Assembly: GCA_027449885.1 (NCBI GenBank)
Contig: DAIDKS010000002.1
Span: 1 to 39,405 of the forward strand
Length of the DNA stretch: 39,405 bases
Source of the DNA: Acidimicrobiaceae bacterium
Lineage (GTDB): Bacteria; Actinomycetota; Acidimicrobiia; Acidimicrobiales; RAAP-2
Direction: 5' to 3'
Shown here: piece by piece, positions 9,201-16,545 of the stretch
Layout: every line of letters starts with the position of its first letter
Position numbering within the stretch: the first letter of the stretch is position 1
Notes under the pieces: generated by a model
Databases searched by the model: none
What the model was told of the DNA's origin: nothing
The model's input: the letters and a program-made list of their open reading frames with translations, nothing else
Program-made: the position numbers and the translations under genes

Positions 9201-9458
9201 ACAGCGCGCGACGGCGTCGCGCAGGGCCGCCCGCAGGCGGCTGTGCATCTCCGCCGTCGCCGCCCGGGTGAAGGTGACGACCACCAGCTCGTCGGGGGCG
9301 ACCGGCTCGTGGGCGTCGTCGCCCGCGAGGTAGGCGAGGACCAGGCGCTCGATCGTCCAGGTCTTGCCGGTCCCGGCGCTCGCCTCGAGGGCCCACAGCT
9401 CCGGTCCCCAGGGGACCGAGCCCGGCTCGCCCCAGCGAAAGACGGGCCCGTCAGTCAT
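6228..9458 (-). CDS. recB: RecBCD enzyme subunit RecB (helicase-nuclease)
   Basis: 1076-residue RecB, the 3'-5' UvrD-type helicase with a C-terminal nuclease. Walker A is ASAGTGKTWT (around residues 26-35) and Walker B is VIDEFQDTD (about 265). Helicase motifs VGDPKQAIYGFRGGDV and VMTVHAAKGLEFPVVLLP are intact. The nuclease core is complete: GSIDAVLAL, then VVDYKTNQ near 975, then a QAILYLVAL helix. The protein should therefore both unwind and cut DNA. The ATG at 9458 overlaps the end of recC by 8 bases. In Escherichia coli this complex degrades linear DNA until a Chi site and then loads RecA; the Chi sequence of this organism cannot be read from this window. Confidence 0.96.
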   Translation of the reverse strand: MTDGPVFRWGEPGSVPWGPELWALEASAGTGKTWTIERLVLAYLAGDDAHEPVAPDELVVVTFTRAATAEMHSRLRAALRDAVARCELVGEPGPLDPARVDRLRAALARFGQLRVSTIHGFAQRALALLGEPVGALDEDAESPAALASAVRDTLAEAPRPLRRAAREGLGERASDATLVRRVREVLDELVRNPGGEVAASAPTEGTDALAQLVERARDLLATRRARLGVASYGDLLVRLAQRLADRSDRERVAATIGAIVIDEFQDTDALQWEIFRAIADGGRLRAFVAVGDPKQAIYGFRGGDVQVYREAVPEDAAAHLVVNHRSSAGLLEGAHRAFAPFATGIGFGIPERVDPGGRLRVPAAPIRYVPVVAADGAPPSGPGAPWQFQVATARASGAVRDEIFGRLLPDYVERVVGREEIVDATGPRPLRYEDLCVIVTANAHATQVARGLQDRERPIPVSVIGGPPVTVSAAAREWRHLLHALEEPTHPGSARALALSWFGGEEPARVAREHRDESGPDPDAAARWLAPHRERLLAWHEAFHRARRAEFVARVLEESGVMARIARRPLAVRHLTDLTHLGELIATREFDDLAALRELLGTSRVGGEDVDAASTGEGPAARRVAGDGGAVRVMTVHAAKGLEFPVVLLPYLSRHRGPGMTSSVVAYRAQRDGTTVTLVDPTAARGTFGGEVKGEKLRGEVARRNYVALTRARVRNVVWTWTPGRATRDDGPFLAPGDLRSWAEADPSRVEEITEVAVAPLPGTARPRAIERSVATWRTTPVPARLSYTAMAAHLHGPTEAALAPEPEPADSEGLEAPWPEVPGEVRATVRTSARLGRVVHRVLEELDDPDPSPADLAAALARAAAPEGLDLEDPEGVAGFVGRAWWSSVGPLGDHARLGDHGRAERLVEMGFDLPLVGGDVGRLLAVVREAADDPVVAAWAAAAAPSDLPLAGVLTGSIDAVLALGPARDRFLVVDYKTNQSRVGGVEDGSDAGLLATMIAHHYPLQAILYLVALHRFLRQRLEDYDYERHVAGAAYLFVQYMDPARPGAGVVSLRPSRAFVERVSDELDGGRDV

Positions 9459-12400
9459 CGTCGCCCCCGTCGCCCGCCCGGCCCGCCTCGTCGAGCATCG
9501 CCGTGAGGGGCACGTGGCGCTCGATCAGGGATCCCAGGCGTGCGGCCCCGTCGGCCCAGTGCGCGAGCGTCGCCACGTCGACGGCGCTCAGGTGCCCGAA
9601 GCGCATCTCCCAGGCCGGGTCGGCGAGGAAGAGCGCCGGCCCGGAGAGGGGGCGGCCGGTCCAGTCGGCCTCGGACGGCGGCGTCGACCCCTTCGCCCAC
9701 CGCCACTCGACGGGCCACGGCGTCGCCAGGTTCTCGACGTAGAGGTCGACGATCTCGTCGAGCGTCCCCGCGGCGCTCGCCGCGGTCCCCGCCACCTCGC
9801 GCTCGATCACCGCCACCACGCCGGGACGGGCGCCCCGCACCCGCCGGGCGACCCGGACGACGAGCGCTCCCTCGGTCGCGGTCCGCGCCGCGATGGCGGC
9901 GAGCGCCGTCCCGAGGAGACCGTCGTAGCGGATGAGGAACGGCGCGACCGAGACGACGCCGAGCCGTGCACCGTCGGCGACGACCTCGACCTCGCCGACG
10001 AGGGCGGGGCGACCCGCCCTCCCGGGGCGGCGCACCGGGAGGCGGCGGGCCCCGCCCCGGCGCCACTCCCGATCCCATCCGACGAGCGCCCGAACCTCGT
10101 CGCACACCGCGGCGCGCTCCGACGCGTCGCCCTCGGGGAGGTCCCCGCCCGCGACGAGGGCGTCGAGACCGGGCTCCAGTCGCTCGGGTCGCTCGCGCAC
10201 GACCTCCCACAGCGTCGGCAGCGCCTCGCGCAGCGCCCCGTTGCCCCACTCGACGGCGAGGTCGTCCTCGCTCTCGTCGACCCGGCGCTCGAGCCGCGGC
10301 GCGAAGGCGCCCACGACGTGCGCGCGCACCGGCGAGCGCACGAAGGCGACCAGGTCGTCGAGTCCGACCTCCTCGGGCACCGCGACGTCCGTCGGCGCGA
10401 GGACGAAACGGGCCTCCTCGACCCGGCTGGGCACGGGGACGTCGGAACCGCCGCTCGCCAGGGCCGTCGCGACCTCGAGGTCGCGCGCACTCGTCGCGAA
10501 GGCCCGCCCGGCCCCCAGGACGCCGCGCTCGCGCCACGCGGCGTAGCGCCCCTCCTCGGGATCGAGGCTCGCCACGTCGAAGCCGTGGCGGGGGTGGGCG
10601 ACGGCGTGGTCCCGCTCGAACCGGTCGCCGACGAGCGCGACGCAGGCGTCGCGCAGCTCGCTATAGGCGACGCCCTCGGGCACCGGCTGGCCGGTCGTCG
10701 CGTCGCGGTCGTCGCGCAGGATCGTGAGGCGCTCGCCGGCCGCGAGCACGACCTCGGCGAGGCGACGCCGGGCGTCGTCGTCGGGCCGCACGTCACCCGG
10801 CCGGGGGTCGAGTCGGCGCAGGTCGTCGCGCTCCCAGTCCGGCGCCTCGAAGGCGCCGGCGTCGAGCCCGAGGACGTACACGGCCCGGAACGGGACGCCG
10901 CGCAGGGTGTCGGGCGAGGTCACCGTGATCCCACCCGTGAGGACGGGCCCCGGGCCTCCCGCGGCGCGCAGCGCGTCGAGGACGAGGGCGACGTAGTCCT
11001 CGAAGGCCACGACGACCGACGACGCGGGCCCGAGCGTCCCCATCTCGTCGAGCGCCCGCCGGAGGGCGAGGGCGTCGCCCTCCTCCGACGCGGGCACCTC
11101 GACGAGGCCGTCGAGCAGTCGGGCGAACCACGTCGCCCACGCGGCGAGGGGCCGCGCGGCGAGGTCGCTCGTCGCGACGTCGAGCAGCTCGACGACCCGC
11201 GTGATCGCGGCGAGCAAGACGAACTCTCCCGCCGCGACCTCGACCGGCACCGCGCCGGCAACGCTGCGCAGACCCGTCTCGTCGACCATCGCCCCGAGGG
11301 CGAGACGATCGAGGCCCCGGCGCCAGGTGTGGCGGTCGCCGGGCTGGGTCACCCCGAAACGCTCGCGGTGCGCGGCCGAGAGTCCCCAGCGCACGCCCGC
11401 TCGCTGGCTCCACTCGGCGAGGCGCTCGAGGTCGCCGTCGACGAGGCCCGTGCGCCGGGCGACGGCGGGCTCGGCGAGGAAGGCGTGCAGGTCGCTGCGC
11501 GTGACCCGCCCGCGCAGGAGGACGAGGAGGTGGCGGACGGCGCGCCGGTAGAGGCCGTCGCCGCCGACGGCCGGATCGACGACGCGGTAGGCGAGGCCCG
11601 GCTCCCCGGGACGCCGTCGCGGGGGGCCGAAGGCCGCCCGCAGGGCCGGGGCGGCTCGCTCCACGTCCGGGCAGACGACGAGCAGGTCCGACTCGTCCCA
11701 CTCGGGATGCGCGGCGAGGTCGTGGACGATCGCGTCGCGCAGCACCTCGGCCTGGCGGGCGAGACCGACGCACCGGTGCTCGAGCACGCTCGCGTCGTGG
11801 CGCCCCGACGAGGGGGCGACCATCTCGTCGCGGCGCAGCGCGTGCTGGAGCGCGTCGAGGAGGGTCGTCGGCGCGCTGGCGCGAGGCGACTCCTCGTCGA
11901 GCACGTCGGCGCTCGCGCACAGGTGGGCGACGACCGGCGCCCGCGACGCGCCGACGCCCCCCCAGAAGCGCCGCAGGTCCGTCGCGGGTCCCTCGGGTCC
12001 CGTGACGGCGAGGTCCTCGGCGAGGTAGACGCCGACGTCGAGACGGGTGGCGAGGCGCGCGAGGGCCTCGACGAAGCGGAGCCCGCCGGGGAAGGTCGTG
12101 AGGCCGACGACGCTCACCCGCGACGAGGAGGGCAGTCGATCGACCACCTCGTCGAGGTGGGCCCAGGCGTCGTCCCAGCGCTCGGCCGGGCTCGGCACGC
12201 CGAGGTGGTCTCGAAAGGCCCGCCAGAGGGCCCCCTGGGCCCGGAGGGCCTCGCCCCCCGGTCCCGCGGCGGTGCCCCCGGGGCGTCCCGCGCTCCAGTC
12301 GAGGACCATCTCGGGGCGCCAGAGCGCGTAGCGGTCGAAGAGGTCGGCGAGGTGGCGGGCCCGGCCGAGTGTCGGTCGTCCGCCGACGAGGAGGGGCTCG

Positions 12401-12771
12401 ATGGCCGGGTCGTCGGGGTGGGACTGGGCCCACTCGTGCAGCAGCAGCCCCGACGCCGGGAGGCGCCACGGATCGGACGCCGCGGGCCCGAGGCGGCGCG
12501 CCAGGTCGGCGGCGAGGACGGTGTCGAGGACGGCCGCGGGGAAGGTGTGACGCCAGTTGGCGACGACGCCGTCGGTCCGTCCCGTCGCCGCGCCGAGACG
12601 GCGCGAGGCCTCGCGCACCACCCACCTCCGGGTCCCGAGCGAGGGGGTCACCACCCACTCCACGTGGCGCACGCGCGCGAGGGCGCTCTCGGCGGCGGGG
12701 GGACGGGCGAGGTCCTCGGCCAGCGCCGCGACGGCGCCGGCCAGGTGCGACCGCAGGACCACTCTCAGCAC
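9451..12771 (-). CDS. recC: RecBCD enzyme subunit RecC
   Basis: 1106-residue RecC, the non-catalytic subunit that holds the DNA fork and, in studied bacteria, reads Chi. Recognisable stretches are VEWVVTPSLGTRRWV near the start, LFDRYALWRPEM, the inactive helicase part (LLVVCPDVERAAPALRAAF and YRVVDPAVGGDGLYRRAV) and GVRWGLSAAHRERFGV. No Walker A motif is present, as expected. Translation starts at GTG 12771 after AAGGAGG with a short spacer. First gene of recC-recB-recD-DyP, transcribed away from the EF-G2-like gene. Confidence 0.93.
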   Translation of the reverse strand: MLRVVLRSHLAGAVAALAEDLARPPAAESALARVRHVEWVVTPSLGTRRWVVREASRRLGAATGRTDGVVANWRHTFPAAVLDTVLAADLARRLGPAASDPWRLPASGLLLHEWAQSHPDDPAIEPLLVGGRPTLGRARHLADLFDRYALWRPEMVLDWSAGRPGGTAAGPGGEALRAQGALWRAFRDHLGVPSPAERWDDAWAHLDEVVDRLPSSSRVSVVGLTTFPGGLRFVEALARLATRLDVGVYLAEDLAVTGPEGPATDLRRFWGGVGASRAPVVAHLCASADVLDEESPRASAPTTLLDALQHALRRDEMVAPSSGRHDASVLEHRCVGLARQAEVLRDAIVHDLAAHPEWDESDLLVVCPDVERAAPALRAAFGPPRRRPGEPGLAYRVVDPAVGGDGLYRRAVRHLLVLLRGRVTRSDLHAFLAEPAVARRTGLVDGDLERLAEWSQRAGVRWGLSAAHRERFGVTQPGDRHTWRRGLDRLALGAMVDETGLRSVAGAVPVEVAAGEFVLLAAITRVVELLDVATSDLAARPLAAWATWFARLLDGLVEVPASEEGDALALRRALDEMGTLGPASSVVVAFEDYVALVLDALRAAGGPGPVLTGGITVTSPDTLRGVPFRAVYVLGLDAGAFEAPDWERDDLRRLDPRPGDVRPDDDARRRLAEVVLAAGERLTILRDDRDATTGQPVPEGVAYSELRDACVALVGDRFERDHAVAHPRHGFDVASLDPEEGRYAAWRERGVLGAGRAFATSARDLEVATALASGGSDVPVPSRVEEARFVLAPTDVAVPEEVGLDDLVAFVRSPVRAHVVGAFAPRLERRVDESEDDLAVEWGNGALREALPTLWEVVRERPERLEPGLDALVAGGDLPEGDASERAAVCDEVRALVGWDREWRRGGARRLPVRRPGRAGRPALVGEVEVVADGARLGVVSVAPFLIRYDGLLGTALAAIAARTATEGALVVRVARRVRGARPGVVAVIEREVAGTAASAAGTLDEIVDLYVENLATPWPVEWRWAKGSTPPSEADWTGRPLSGPALFLADPAWEMRFGHLSAVDVATLAHWADGAARLGSLIERHVPLTAMLDEAGRAGDGGDDD

Positions 12772-12893
12772 GTCGCCTCCTTCGCGGCGACGATACCAAC
12801 GGCCCGTGACGCCCGGGCCGAAGGTCCCCCGCCCACCCCGACGCGGACGCGGGGGCCCGTTGTACGGTGGGCGCAGCGACTGAGGAGGTGCCC
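12772..12893. promoter_or_regulatory. Divergent intergenic region of recC and the EF-G2-like gene
   Basis: 122 bases separate the two divergent starts. On the minus strand a TATCGT hexamer (12790-12795) would serve as a -10 box giving a leader of about ten bases before the recC GTG. On the plus strand TACGGT sits near 12862, ahead of GAGGAGGTG and the ATG at 12894. No convincing -35 boxes are seen, so these are weak candidates. Confidence 0.3.
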
Positions 12894-14909
12894 ATGGCCA
12901 CCCACCCGAAGGCTCGGACCGTCGCCCTGATCGGGCGTAACGGGGTCGGCAAGACGACGCTGCTCGACGCGCTCGTCGTGGCGACCGGCGGCCTGGAGCG
13001 CCCGGGACGCGTCGAGGACGGCACGACCCTCGGCGGGACCGACCCCGAGGAGCGCCGCCACGGGACCTCGCTCGGCCTGGCGTCGGCGCCGATCTGGATC
13101 GGCGAGGACAAGCTGACCCTGCTCGACACCCCCGGGGCCCCGGACCTGGTGGGCGAGGTGGAGCGCGCCCTCGACGTCGCCGACGTCGCCCTCCTCGTGG
13201 TCGACGCCGTGACGCCGGTGACGGCCGAGACCCGCGTCCTCTGGCGCCTCGCGCGCGAGGCCGCCGTCCCGGTCGTCGTCTTCGTCAACGCGCTCGACGC
13301 CGACCACGCCGACTTCGACGCGACCCTGACCGCCCTCGAGGAGCTGGTCGGGCCGACCCTCGCCCCGCTCGAGCTGCCGCTCGGCGCCGGCGTCGAGATC
13401 CGGGGCGTGCTCGACCTCCTCGCCGACGAGGCCCTGGTCGACGCGGCGGGCGGGGCGCGGCACGAGCGCGTCCCCGACGAGCTCGCCGAGCGCGAGGCCC
13501 GCGTGCGCGCGAGCCTCCTCGAGGCGATCGTCGTGGGCGACGACCGGCTCACCGAGCGCTACCTCGAGGGCGAGACGCCCGACGTCGAGGCCCTCGAGGA
13601 GACCCTCGGCCACCTGATGAGCGCGGGCGCCATCGTGCCCCTCGTCTGCGGCTCCGCGCTGCGGGCGGTCGGCGTGGCGCGCCTCGCGAGCCTCCTCGAC
13701 GAGATCGCCGAGAGCCGGCCGATCCCGGCCGTCGAGAACGGCGAGGTGGTCCTGCTCGCCCGCGACCCGCAGGCCGACCCGGTGCTGCGGGCCTTCAAGG
13801 TCATCGTCGACCCCTACGTCGGCCGGATCGTCGTCGCCGAGGTCGTCGCCGGGACCCTCGCGGGGGACCTCACGCTCGTGAACAGCCGGACCGGCGGCGA
13901 GGAGCGACTGCACGGGCTCAGCTACCTCCTCGGCGCGAAGCTCGTCCCGATGGACCGGGCCGTGACGGGCGACGTCGTCGCCCTCACCAAGTTGGCCCAC
14001 GTCCAGATCGGCGACTACCTCACCCGCCGCGGCCGCACCCTCGCCGCGCCCCCGCGACCGGTCGCCGCCCCGGCGATGACGGTCGCCGTCGTCGCCGACG
14101 CGAAGGACGACGAGAAGGTGGCGACCGGTCTCGCCCGGCTCGCCGAGGAGGACCCGGCGCTGCGGGTGCGTCACGACGCCCTCTCGCGGCGACTCGTCAT
14201 CGAGACGGCCGGCGAGATGCACCTCCAGGTGACCCTCGAGCGACTGAAGCGCCGCTTCAACGTCACCGTCGGGACCGAGCCCCCGCCCGTCCCCCTCTAC
14301 GAGACCCTCACCGCGGCGCGCGACGTCGAGGGGCGGCTCAAGAAGCAGACCGGGGGGCACGGCCAGTTCGCCGTCGTCAACGTGCGCTTCGAGCCGCTCG
14401 ACCCGTCGACCCCGCTCGAGTTCGTCGACGAGATCGTGGGCGGCGTCGTCCCGCGTCAGTACATCGGCGCGGTGAAGAGCGGCATCGAGAAGGCCATGGC
14501 CCACGGCGGGCCCCAGGGATTTCCCGTCGTCGGGGTCCGCGCCACGCTCTACGACGGCAAGACCCACAGCGTCGACTCCTCCGAGGCCGCCTTCGAGGTC
14601 GCGGGTTCGATGGCCCTGAGGAGCGCCCTCGAGCAGTCCGGGACGGTCGTCCTCGAGCGGGTGATGGAGGTCGAGGCCGAGGTCCCGGCCGAGCACCTCG
14701 GCGAGGTCCTGACCGACCTCGCGGGGCGCCGGGGCCGGGTCCTCGGAACGGACCAGGACGACGCCGCGCTCGCCGTGGTGCGGGCCCACGTCCCCGAGGC
14801 CGAGCTCCTGCGCTACGGCCTCGACCTGCGCCGCCTCACGGGCGGACTCGGCCGGGCCCGGGTGAGCCCGCACCACCTCACCGAGGCGCCCCGCTCGATG
14901 GTCAAGTAG
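12894..14909 (+). CDS. Elongation factor G-like GTPase (EF-G2 type)
   Basis: 671-residue translation-GTPase-family protein with all five EF-G domains. The ATG at 12894 was chosen because GAGGAGGTG lies just upstream; an earlier in-frame ATG at 12867 has no such site. The P-loop is GRNGVGKTT (14-22), switch II DTPGAPD (from 78), domain II RAFKVIVDPYVGRIVVAEV, domain IV KQTGGHGQFAVVNVRFEPL and the C-terminus contains VPAEHLGEVLTDLAGRRGRVLG. It differs from true EF-G: switch I reads HGTSLGLA instead of RGITI, and the base-recognition motif NKxD is N132-A-L-D135, lacking the lysine. EF-G2 proteins of actinobacteria accompany a separate canonical EF-G; no ribosomal genes are near here. The role is unknown. 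Confidence 0.9.
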   Translation: MATHPKARTVALIGRNGVGKTTLLDALVVATGGLERPGRVEDGTTLGGTDPEERRHGTSLGLASAPIWIGEDKLTLLDTPGAPDLVGEVERALDVADVALLVVDAVTPVTAETRVLWRLAREAAVPVVVFVNALDADHADFDATLTALEELVGPTLAPLELPLGAGVEIRGVLDLLADEALVDAAGGARHERVPDELAEREARVRASLLEAIVVGDDRLTERYLEGETPDVEALEETLGHLMSAGAIVPLVCGSALRAVGVARLASLLDEIAESRPIPAVENGEVVLLARDPQADPVLRAFKVIVDPYVGRIVVAEVVAGTLAGDLTLVNSRTGGEERLHGLSYLLGAKLVPMDRAVTGDVVALTKLAHVQIGDYLTRRGRTLAAPPRPVAAPAMTVAVVADAKDDEKVATGLARLAEEDPALRVRHDALSRRLVIETAGEMHLQVTLERLKRRFNVTVGTEPPPVPLYETLTAARDVEGRLKKQTGGHGQFAVVNVRFEPLDPSTPLEFVDEIVGGVVPRQYIGAVKSGIEKAMAHGGPQGFPVVGVRATLYDGKTHSVDSSEAAFEVAGSMALRSALEQSGTVVLERVMEVEAEVPAEHLGEVLTDLAGRRGRVLGTDQDDAALAVVRAHVPEAELLRYGLDLRRLTGGLGRARVSPHHLTEAPRSMVK

Positions 14910-15333
14910 CCGACGTCGAGAGGTCGGTCGCGCAGTACTTGCACTTGGTCGCGGCGGCGGGGAGGTCGGCCGACAGGCACGCGGGGCACGTCTTCGTCGG
15001 CGGCGCCGCCTTCGGCGCGGCGAAGACCTCCTTGCCGATGCGCGACATGTACGCGCGGTACGGCACGACGAGGACGACGTAGATCACCGCCATGAAGATG
15101 ACGAAGTAGACGATCGCGCTGATGAAGGCGCCGACGTTGATGAACTGGCCGTTGACCGTCCAGCCGAGCCCCGGGGTCCCCCCGGCGCGGCTCTCGACCG
15201 CCGAGACGAGGGGGGTCACGATCGAGTCGGTGAAGGACTTGATGAGCGTCGAGAAGGCCGTCGCCACGACCAGGCCGACGGCGATGACGATCAGGTCTCC
15301 CTGCATGAGGAAGTTCTTGAATCCCTTGAGCAC
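14902..15333 (-). CDS. mscL: Large-conductance mechanosensitive channel MscL with C-terminal zinc ribbon
   Basis: 143-residue pressure-release channel of the inner membrane. The N-terminal helix and TM1 (MLKGFKNFLMQGDLIVIAVGL, then VATAFSTLIKSF), the loop with NVGAFISAIVYF and TM2 (VIFMAVIYVVLVV) are standard MscL. After the usual cytoplasmic linker the protein carries CPAC (C116, C119) and CKYC (C131, C134), a four-cysteine zinc-ribbon-like knob not found in the E. coli or M. tuberculosis channels. The GTG start at 15333 follows GAGGGGAGG. Its stop overlaps the end of the convergent EF-G2-like gene. It is divergent from the DUF3048 lipoprotein gene. Confidence 0.93.
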   Translation of the reverse strand: MLKGFKNFLMQGDLIVIAVGLVVATAFSTLIKSFTDSIVTPLVSAVESRAGGTPGLGWTVNGQFINVGAFISAIVYFVIFMAVIYVVLVVPYRAYMSRIGKEVFAAPKAAPPTKTCPACLSADLPAAATKCKYCATDLSTSAT

Positions 15334-15426
15334 GTGCCCTCCCCTCGCCGACCGCTCTCGGCCGACGGGCCGATGGTACCCGGGGTGCCACGAGCGTCGC
15401 CGGGTCGAGTGGAAGACTTCCCGGTG

Positions 15427-16545
15427 ATGACGCGCACCCTTCGCACCCTGTCCGTGCTCGCCAGCCTCGCCGTGTCGGGGCTCGGGCTGAGCGCCTGCGG
15501 CTCCTCGCACTCGAGCGCCGCGGGCCCGACCTCCTCGACCACGACGACCGCGGCGGCCGGCGCCTCCGCCCTCTGCCCCCTGACGGGAACCCCCGCCCCC
15601 GGTGGCGTCGTCCCCCCGCGACCGGCGATCGCCATGAAGGTCGACAACTACTCGCTCGGACCGGCGCCCGCCGAGGCCCGGCCCCAGAGCGGCCTCGACT
15701 ACGCCGACGTCATCTTCGAAGAGCAGGTCGAGGGCTCCATCACCCGGTACGCGGCCGTCTTCCAGTGCCACCAGTCGGCCGGGCTCGTCGGGCCGATCCG
15801 CTCGGCCCGCTGGACCGACGTGCAGATGCTCTCCGAGCTCGGCCACCCGCTCTTCGTCCACGTCGGCGGCATCACCCCCGTCCTCGACTACGTCAACAGC
15901 TCGTCGCTCGTGAACGTGGACCTCGGCTACCACGGGTCCCTCGAGACGAACCCGCCCGGTCGCTACGCCCCCTACGACACCTACACCACGACCCAGCAGG
16001 TCTGGTCGGCGATCAGCGCCCCGGCGAAGGCGCCCGCCCCGATCTTCACCTACTCGACGACCGTGCCCGCGGGCGAGAAGGTGAGCCAGGTCCACCTCGA
16101 CTGGTCGGCGACCTCCGACATCTACTGGCGCTGGAACCCCGCGACCGGCACGTGGCTGCGCTTCTACAACGTCGGCTCCCCGAGCAGCCCCAACGTCCAG
16201 CCCGACCTGCTGGCCGACGGGGTCCAGAACCAGGCCCAGAACGTGATCATCCAGGACGTCACCATCACCTACGGACCCTGGGTCGAGAACAGCCAGGGGG
16301 GCCTCGAGGCCGAGTCCCACATCCTCGACAACTCCGGGAGGGCCTACATCCTGCGCAACGGCGTCATGGTGACGGGCACCTGGACGGCCGGACCGGCCGG
16401 CACGCCGACGACCTTCACCGACGCCTCCGGGCACCCCATCGCCCTCCAGCCGGGCCGCACCTGGGTCGAGATCTACCCCTCGGGCGCCCCGATGGTCGCG
16501 ACGCCGGTGACCCCCACCACGACCTCGACGGCTACTCCTGGATGA
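15427..16545 (+). CDS. DUF3048 (YerB-like) lipoprotein
   Basis: 372-residue exported lipoprotein. The signal peptide MTRTLRTLSVLASLAVSG leads to a lipobox LSAC, so the mature chain is lipid-anchored at a cysteine near residue 24, followed by a Ser/Thr/Ala-rich linker. The YerB N-terminal domain follows (RPAIAMKVDNYSLGPAPAEAR, then GLDYADVIFEE and VGPIRSARWTD), then the C-terminal domain (QVHLDWSATSDIYWRWNPATG). The family is common in Firmicutes and Actinobacteria, and its biochemical role is not established. The ATG at 15427 is preceded directly by an in-frame GTG. Its 3' end overlaps that of the convergent carboxyltransferase gene by 14 bases. Confidence 0.88.
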   Translation: MTRTLRTLSVLASLAVSGLGLSACGSSHSSAAGPTSSTTTTAAAGASALCPLTGTPAPGGVVPPRPAIAMKVDNYSLGPAPAEARPQSGLDYADVIFEEQVEGSITRYAAVFQCHQSAGLVGPIRSARWTDVQMLSELGHPLFVHVGGITPVLDYVNSSSLVNVDLGYHGSLETNPPGRYAPYDTYTTTQQVWSAISAPAKAPAPIFTYSTTVPAGEKVSQVHLDWSATSDIYWRWNPATGTWLRFYNVGSPSSPNVQPDLLADGVQNQAQNVIIQDVTITYGPWVENSQGGLEAESHILDNSGRAYILRNGVMVTGTWTAGPAGTPTTFTDASGHPIALQPGRTWVEIYPSGAPMVATPVTPTTTSTATPG

